Assembly: GCA_002118135.1 (NCBI GenBank)
Contig: BDIU01000052.1
Location: forward strand, 124,001-188,000
Direction of reading: 5' to 3'
Source of the DNA: Trebouxia sp. TZW2008
Lineage: Eukaryota > Chlorophyta > Trebouxiophyceae > Trebouxiales > Trebouxiaceae
DNA length: 64,000 nt
The notes beneath the pieces were generated by a model. That model was not told where the DNA came from, ran no database searches, and was given only the letters and a program-made list of their open reading frames with translations. The number at the start of each line of letters is the position of its first letter. Positions within the stretch are counted from its first letter, which is position 1. The translations under genes and the position numbers were made by a program. Below, piece after piece: positions 57,861-64,000 of the stretch.

Positions 57861-60696
57861 TCAATTGCCATACTGTACATCAGGTGACACCTCTTCAGGT
57901 TTTTGCCTCGGCCTCAACAGCTTTTGCAAGGGCGCAAACAGCCTGACAAAAATGGCAACAACAGTAGCCTTCAACGCTGCCAATAGCCTGAGGAACTGCA
58001 CCAAACACAGAACTAATGCCTCAATCAATATTAAGATGCAAAGTGTGAGCTAGCATAATGCAGGCAACAATGCAGGAGCAAGTGCAACAACTCCAACAAA
58101 GTGGACAAGATGCAAACATGACATGTTGCCTGCTGTACACCTTCAGAATGCAATGCTTCTCAATATCAGCATTGCACCTGACAACAGCATACACAGCCTG
58201 GTGCAGTGGGGCATCTAGACTTTTGCATAGGGGACATCACCGAGCGAGCAGTCGACATCTTGTATTTTCAGCTGGAAACAGGCTTGTGTGCTTACCCTGT
58301 TGCTGTCTTGTTGCATGACCTTTACCTCAGCTGGGGAAGCTGGTCTAGACAGCTGCAGCCAAAAGACTTGTTCAGTTCGTTTACTTGCAAGGGAATCAGA
58401 CAAGCCATTGCTGCAGTCACAGCTGCAATTGTCAACAGAAGTGAGCCTGACTGCATAAATACCATATAAACTTGTGCTAGCATTCCAAATCTCATTTGAC
58501 AGATGCCTGTACGCTTACTATCAGGTGCAACAGTATCATGCGTGTAAGGTTTGTAGATGCCTGGCATCATATTGAGTATGTGCAAGACACAGCAAGGCAA
58601 GCATACAAACAGGTGTCAGACAGAGACAGCTCTAAATAGTTTGCTTGTTTGTGTCGCAGGTTGTCTTACTCACACAGGCCGCCATGATGACTTTCTCAGA
58701 GCGCAAACTCTGTGCCTTTCAATTCTGCACGCATAATGCTGACTGTATGCATGGCTGTACCTGTGCCTGGGCCTGTAAGTCTGCCAGCATGGCATAGCGC
58801 TGCTGTCTCTTGTGCAGGTCGCCTTCAGCTCTGGCTGCACTCTCCTCATGTAAGTGTGCCAGCTTGGCTGCATACTCAGTTGCTGGGTCAGCAACCTGAA
58901 ATGCATGCCAGTGTAAGAGTATTTCGAGTCATGTTGTCAGTGTGGTCTGATAATTCACAGCCAAACTACTTACATGCAGACTTAAAGCATCACAGAGCAG
59001 TGCTGTCAGCAGTTTGAAAGGCATTTTTCGCTGTGACATGTCCACTGCCACTGATTTGTGATTTCCCCCGCCCCAACCAACCTTGTGGCATCAGGAGATG
59101 ACATATTGATTAGTGGCAAGCAATAGATGCCATTGTGGCATTCCCAACTGATTTTGTGAGATTCAGTCTAGATGCATCAAAGAATAACGCTGTTGGGTCT
59201 CGGCAGGAGCACAGACAATACATGCAGCTTTGTATGATGCATGAGTGCATTATTATGGGGGTTGCAGGTTGCACATGCACAGCCTGGCTAATGGCCTGAC
59301 CGCAAGGTCTAGTCTGCAGCTTACATGCAGTCTATGCCTGCAGCCCAATTGTTCAGCAGCTTCATGACTGCAGCACTGAGTGGTTGGATATTGCAAGCAA
59401 TCAGCACATGCACGATATGCAGTGCTTTGATTAACTTCAACAGAGGTTGTGACTGAAACAAGGAGCTGACCTGGCCAGCCCGCCTCTGCTGCTTGCTGTT
59501 GGGCCGTGCAACTTCTTTCACGCCCTTTAAGCTCTTGATCTTGGAACCGTACTCAGCTTGCAAGATCGCTGCCTGCCGCCACAGCAACATTGCTTTCAAC
59601 CAACTGTCAAAGGCTACCTTGTGACTGCTATCAGAAGCACATGCAGCTAGCAATCCGCCTGACGAACAGCACTTACAGTATGAGTAAAGCCGTGTGCGCC
59701 GGCAAGGACAAGACACAGTGTCTTTAAAGAAACAGCCCTGTTGATTGTTAGACGGGTTTGGTGCATTTGAGCCATAGATAAGCATTTGCTTGTCAAGATG
59801 TCATCACAGCTATACTGTGCCTGCTGACTTGTCTTAGGGCTGCCAACTCTTACCGGCGACTGTGCTTCAGACATGGCAAAACCGAACTGCAGTTCAGGCT
59901 GCTGAGCCGCTATGCTTGACTGTGTGTTGTCGCCAGATGTGGTTCCAGCTGAGTCTGGCTCTGGTCGATCTGGCCGATCTAGCACAGCTGTCTGAGGCGG
60001 GACTTGCGAGTGGGCCCTGTCCTTCTGATCCTGATTCGTGCTGCTTGTTGCAGAACTCTGAGCCTGACTTGGCTCAGGTCTGTTAGGCTGATCAAGCATA
60101 GCAGGAGCAGCTGTGTCTGGCTCATCTGAGCTGCTCTGACTTTCACCAGATGAAGGACTGAGGCTGCTGCTGGCCAGGACCATTTGGGAAGCAGGGTTCT
60201 CATTCTCAAGCTGTTGCTGGCTCATGAAGGTGTTGTGTTTGTGCATAGCTCTCAGCTTAAGAACTGCCTCCTCGTTTGTCTGATTTATTTGCTGGATCAC
60301 ACTGACAGCTCCATACACCACCAGGGGCACAGCAACGCTGGCAGATACCATGCTGCACAACAGAAGCTTTATGTGCGTGGGTACCTACAACACTGATGCT
60401 TGTCTAAAGCATTCCAACCTGACAACTTCAGGACTAGCTGATGATGCCTCCCCCCACTCCAGTTGCTCCTGGCAAAAGGCTTGCAGTGGCAGCAGCAAGG
60501 GCGCAATTGCTGCTGCGTGGGCGATCTTGCTCAACATTTTGCTCTTCATTTTTCCGCTGTCTCCAGTCTGTTCGCTGTACTCACTGCGCGCTGTGATCGG
60601 CCTAGAGAGCAGGATCCGACGGGCGCCCACTGGCCGCTTGAATGCATGTCCGCAAGCGCTACCATTCAGCAGCTGACATGACTTTATGCTTTGCAT
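57861..60696 (-). CDS. Unknown plastid-type membrane protein, middle exons unresolved
   Basis: I do not recognise a family. The ATG at 60696 (MQSIKSCQLLNGSACGHAFK) opens a Ser/Arg-rich transit-like leader with a hydrophobic stretch HAAAIAPLLLPLQAF, as in thylakoid-lumen or membrane signals. A second exon, about 59854-60352, begins MVSASVAVPLVVYGAVSVIQ (membrane segment) and continues as a Ser/Pro/Glu-rich disordered region with repeats of DQPNRPEP and DRPDRPEP. Charged helical segments follow at about 59470-59610 (QAEYGSKIKSLKGVKEVARP) and 58770-58897 (YAAKLAHLHEESAARAEGDL), suggesting coiled coil. The end is probably 57861-58005 (hydrophobic LAALKATVVAIFVRLFAPLQ, TGA). Exons between 58.0 and 58.77 kb are uncertain, so the model is an envelope. 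Confidence 0.5.
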
Positions 60697-61645
60697 CGCT
60701 GCCAATCACAAGCAGCAGCTGCGCAAAGCAAGGCAGCCGTGCAAACCGAGACTCATAGCAGATCCGGGTGATATTTGTGCATTAAGCCAGACAGAGGACT
60801 CTGAAGTCCAACAAATTGTCCATTTTTGCTGTGACTGTCAAGTCCAAAAACATGCGCTTCCCTTTTGGGACGATCAGAAGTCTGTAGCACCTTAATTGCC
60901 AACTTGCGTGTGGCTGTCTTGCGTGCATGGATGCTAATCACCGCTAGAAGCGCTTTGGGCTATTTGCAGCAGTTCATAGGTCAACAAGCTCAGCTTAGTA
61001 ATACAATGATTTGAAGTGTGCATGAGCGCATAACTGAAATGTTGCGCAGTACTATGACGACATGCCATACCTACGCTTCTCTGCAGGGCACAGAAAATGC
61101 CTCCACTACTTGGCGCAACCGCACAACCAATCTGTCCGGCAACCAGCAATGCTACAAAATGGCTACTGCACTGTCCAGTCTACAAGCATTGACAAATTCA
61201 CCTTTAATCAATGAGGATGCCAGACCCTGTCTAGGACACACGTGCTTCATCAAGTGTCTATTTCATTGCAAACTAATGCTGTGCACAACTGTCTTGCCTA
61301 CTCTATCTAAGGAAGCTCAACTTTTGCAGCTCAACTTTCCTAACAGATTCAGTTTAGTATAAGCACTAACACATATGACAATTGCCTGACACTCACACCA
61401 GCTCATGATGACTTGTCGTCTCATATTGTACAAGCAGCAGCACATGACTCAATCTGCCAGCATTTTTGTGCCTCTCATGCACAGTACTCAGCTCACCAAC
61501 TCATCTCAAATACTGAATGTAGCTGTTCTTTTGCTCACGCAATACCTGGTATGACCCGCTGCTCCGCTCTCTTGGTACAGCTGACTTCATGACTCCCCTC
61601 AGCCACAATGCATGACTCATAGCAGGCATGTCACTGCATGGCACC
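60697..61645. other. Spacer between tandem genes
   Basis: 3' flank of the thioesterase gene and promoter of the unknown plastid-type gene. A plus-strand frame of 114 codons (61018-61362) has no recognisable content. Nothing else is seen. Confidence 0.45.
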
Positions 61646-64000
61646 TTATTTGACTGGTCTCCATGTGGTTCTAGCTCGCACAAGCTCACGGCAGTTGCCA
61701 TTGTCACACCGCTGTAGCATGTGAATGTACCTGAAATAAACTGCCCTGTGAGGTATCATCCAAGGATGATACAAAAGTTGGCGTCAGCAAAATGCAGTGA
61801 AGTCAAAGCTTCTGTACCTTGAGGCAGCCACAAGAGCTGAGACACAGACTCATCACAGAAAGCAAAGAAAAGGAAGATCGCGCATAAGCAATCCAACTGT
61901 CAGCAGTCCACAGCCCTGCTCACCTGCAAATGCCAGTGCCATTGGTGTCTTCCTTGATGGAGCTGCCCAGAGACTCAATAGCATCACCACTGTGGCACTC
62001 AGCCTTGTAGTCAATCTCCATCTGCAACGGACACCAAGACTAACACACTCGCAGCATAGCATTCACGATGTGTCAAGCCACTGTTCTTCTCTAAGCAACA
62101 GAACGTGACACACTTGCACAACCCAAAGGCGTGACTTCCATTGTACAGGACACTCAGAAACTTTCCTGTGGTTGCATGACCTTGATGCAAACCTTCAAAC
62201 ACCTCAGAATAATTCTTATGAATATTGTGACCACCAAGAGGAAAGCCAGAGGTTTTGACAGAACACTCCTTGATGGGCTAAACAGCTACAGATGGGCTAA
62301 ACAGCTACAGGCAAAAACAAGTTTGACTCTGACCTGCATGCGAGAAAACACTGCTTTCTGGTGTAGTCATTCAGCCAAGCAACGACTGTTCTAGCAGAAT
62401 GATTGCCTTGCCTTTTGTTGGGGAAATGAACGACAAGTACTACTCTTAGGTGTTGGAAAAATTGGCTCAAGATTTCTGCCACCGAAGCAGGCAGTCAGAC
62501 ATCTTACAGCATTGTAATTTATGTTTGTGTGCTGATGTCTAGACAGAGTCCAATTTGCCAATGCCAGACGGGTTCTTGCTTTGATGACCACTGTCAGACA
62601 AGTCCTAGACTAGAGAAGTGTACCAAGATCAATAGGACCGAAGTTGGCAGCTTGTCAGTGCAGCATTGAATTTCAAAAAATAGCATGCCGTTACAGTACC
62701 TGTTCTGGCTCACGGTTACAGTGCTATTGCAGTACCTGTTCTAGCTCATAGTTGTAGTACACATCCCTGGGAACTGTCTCAAGCGCCCAAGCCAGGTAAG
62801 TCACGTTGTTGATGTGGCCATTCATGTCAACGTCGCTTCTTCTTGCGACTTGCATTGGACCTTCAATCTGCATGCAGTCACTGCTTGTCAGCACAGCAGC
62901 TTTTGCAGGCACAATGTTGACAGCTTGCAGCCAAAAGAACAGGCTAACAAGCTCAGAAGTGTGTCGTGCCACAGCAACCTGAAACTTTTCAATTGTTGAA
63001 AAGATTGTGGAATGAGAGCCAATTGCTAGATTTTACAGCTTTTGTGTACTTGCGCAACAATGTAACAGCATGGTACTAAGTGTGCCAATGGTCAGCAAAA
63101 ATAAAACTCAAGCCTACCTCTGCTGGGAGATCCAAGTTAGGCAGCTTCTGCTTGTGCTCTGACTTCTCAAAGGCATCCCTGTACCATACAACCAGAATGA
63201 GCATCAAGATGCACAGCAGTGCAGCTTGGTTTGTTACAGACAGGTTGCAAAGCCTGCAATTGCTCATGAGAAACTGATCCTGACAAACAGGGTAGCAGAA
63301 CAACGGGTCCTAGACTGGTTGCTGCTGAGCACAGGAGCAGCACAGCATGAAAGGGAGACTGCATGCACAGACCTATGACACAGCATGCAAGCATTGACAA
63401 TGGCTTCTCAAGCTGTGTTGCAGACGTAAGTACCTTGGTGGATCTGGTGCAAAACGGCTAAGTTTCTGGCGCATGGCGTCTGGGATCTTGGCTACCTTCC
63501 GTGTTTGCAAATTTATCATTACCCACGTGCTGCACAGATATACCAACATATACCAGGTCAGATTGCTGAGCTGTATACTCTGTCAGCAATACAGTGCAAA
63601 CTGCATGATGCAAGAGAAAAGCTGTCCAAGATGCCCTTGCACACAAAATACAACTGCTGGCAGCATCTGCGCATGTAGTGAGTATCACAACATTGCAAGA
63701 TTGGACTGCTGGCAAAGCTTGCTCAAGTGGTTACAAATGTAGCAGATACCTTGTTGCTCGTCCAAGCTGCTCGCCAGTGATGGCATTTTTTATGGACCAT
63801 TCTCGCCTGGCAGCCAACCTGCCATCTGCTGAAAAATAGGTTTCTATTCTGACAACATCGCCCCTGCAGCAACAGCGACTTTGTCATGCATGGCAGCTCA
63901 GGAATTGCCCAATTCATGATGCACACATACTTGCATCCGTGTGGTCTGTTTCTTGCCAAAACTTGCCACCAATGAAGATTCGAGCTGGTACTGCAGTCGT
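61646..64000 (-). CDS. FAT: Acyl-ACP thioesterase (FatA/FatB type), 5' end cut by window edge
   Basis: Hydrolyses acyl-ACP in the plastid stroma, ending fatty-acid synthesis and releasing free fatty acids. Exons seen: 63957 to edge, 63750-63863, 63434-63529, 63118-63178, 62736-62867, 61924-62021 and 61646-61730 (TAA). Phases agree throughout if the first visible intron has a GC donor (TTTTG|GCAAGA), which restores the family word WGDVVRIET. Other marks are STWVMINLQTRKVAKIP, the catalytic hot-dog segment ARRSDVDMNGHINNVTYLAW (Asn and His), DYKAECHSGD (third catalytic position), and the terminus MLQRCDNGNCRELVRARTTW. The protein ends right after WRPVK. FatA versus FatB cannot be settled without the missing N-terminal part. 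Exon 62736-62867 has a decoy copy of its donor. Confidence 0.9.
61750..61772 (+). repeat. Perfect short hairpin in thioesterase intron
   Basis: gtatcatcc-aa-ggatgatac is a 9 bp perfect inverted repeat with a 2-base loop, in the last intron of the thioesterase gene. Confidence 0.7.
62272..62312 (+). repeat. 20 bp tandem direct repeat
   Basis: gatgggctaaacagctacag followed directly by another agatgggctaaacagctaca unit, within a thioesterase intron. Confidence 0.9.
62690..62760 (+). repeat. Duplicated donor region of a thioesterase exon
   Basis: The exon end at 62736 (minus-strand TATGAGCTAGAACAG|GTACTG) is repeated 38 bases downstream in transcript sense as CCGTGAGCCAGAACAG|GTACTG (near 62698). 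The second donor would shift the frame. Confidence 0.85.

Noticed and set aside
61018..61362. Plus-strand frame of 114 codons downstream of the thioesterase
   Set aside because: No recognisable content, and it lies antisense to the likely 3' UTR.
61797..61860. Extra thioesterase exon reading LLWLPQ between the last two exons
   Set aside because: Joining 61924 directly to 61730 restores the family sequence and phase without it.
1..64000. Search for bacterial defence systems, CRISPR arrays, integrases or viral genes
   Set aside because: Nothing of the kind is present; all recognisable genes are intron-bearing nuclear plant-type genes.

Overview
The window is nuclear DNA from a photosynthetic eukaryote, most likely a unicellular green alga (a trebouxiophyte-like chlorophyte is my guess). 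The evidence is that every recognisable gene is split by many short spliceosomal introns, and that the gene set is plant-type: a MAP kinase kinase with a C-terminal NTF2 domain (plant MKK3 layout), a CGFS glutaredoxin with an N-terminal GIY-YIG domain (plastid GRXS16 layout), an acyl-ACP thioesterase, a FAX/TMEM14 plastid fatty-acid exporter, and L-galactose dehydrogenase of the plant vitamin C pathway. I see no bacterial operons, CRISPR arrays, rRNA or convincing tRNA. Base composition is moderate and very rich in TGCA and CAG words.

Layout, left to right: the 3'-truncated N-myristoyltransferase gene (minus, 229-3679); a small mitochondrial complex I ESSS-type subunit (plus, 4752-5262); two paralogous membrane-anchored aldo-keto reductases (minus, 6130-10195 and 13575-17249), separated by a 3.4 kb spacer holding a tandem 394 bp duplication; a large low-complexity protein of unknown function (plus, about 17.7-24.1 kb); an LRR-like gene (minus, about 26.1-27.4 kb); a FAD-dependent amine-oxidase/carotenoid-isomerase-like oxidoreductase (minus, 27779-32274) with a divergent unknown plastid-type gene starting 107 bp away (plus, 32382-35088); a GT61/DUF563 glycosyltransferase (plus, 36204-41218); a FAX-type exporter (plus, ending 44329); then five same-strand genes on the minus strand: L-galactose dehydrogenase (45012-49172), MKK3 (49584-54978), GRXS16 (55451-57321), an unknown plastid-type membrane protein (57861-60696) and the 5'-truncated acyl-ACP thioesterase (61646 to the right edge). 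Fatty-acid release (FAT), its export (FAX), and use of myristoyl groups (NMT) occur in one window, but I see no sign that they are co-regulated.

I assembled most CDSs exon by exon. For GT61, FAD oxidoreductase, both reductases, L-galactose dehydrogenase, MKK3 and GRXS16 the exon lengths sum to a whole number of codons with matching intron phases, which supports the models.

The most unusual property is a recurrent one. In at least seven genes, the DNA spanning an exon-intron junction is tandemly repeated into the adjoining intron, leaving two to five diverged copies that each keep a splice-site-like boundary. Arrays of this kind lie in the reductases, FAD oxidoreductase, GT61, L-galactose dehydrogenase, the thioesterase and the 32-35 kb gene. 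One 87 bp copy stays in frame and offers an optional 29-residue insert. GC-AG introns also seem frequent (five supported by frame), and a short interspersed element with a B-box-like word occurs three times in introns, once with an 11 bp target-site-like duplication.
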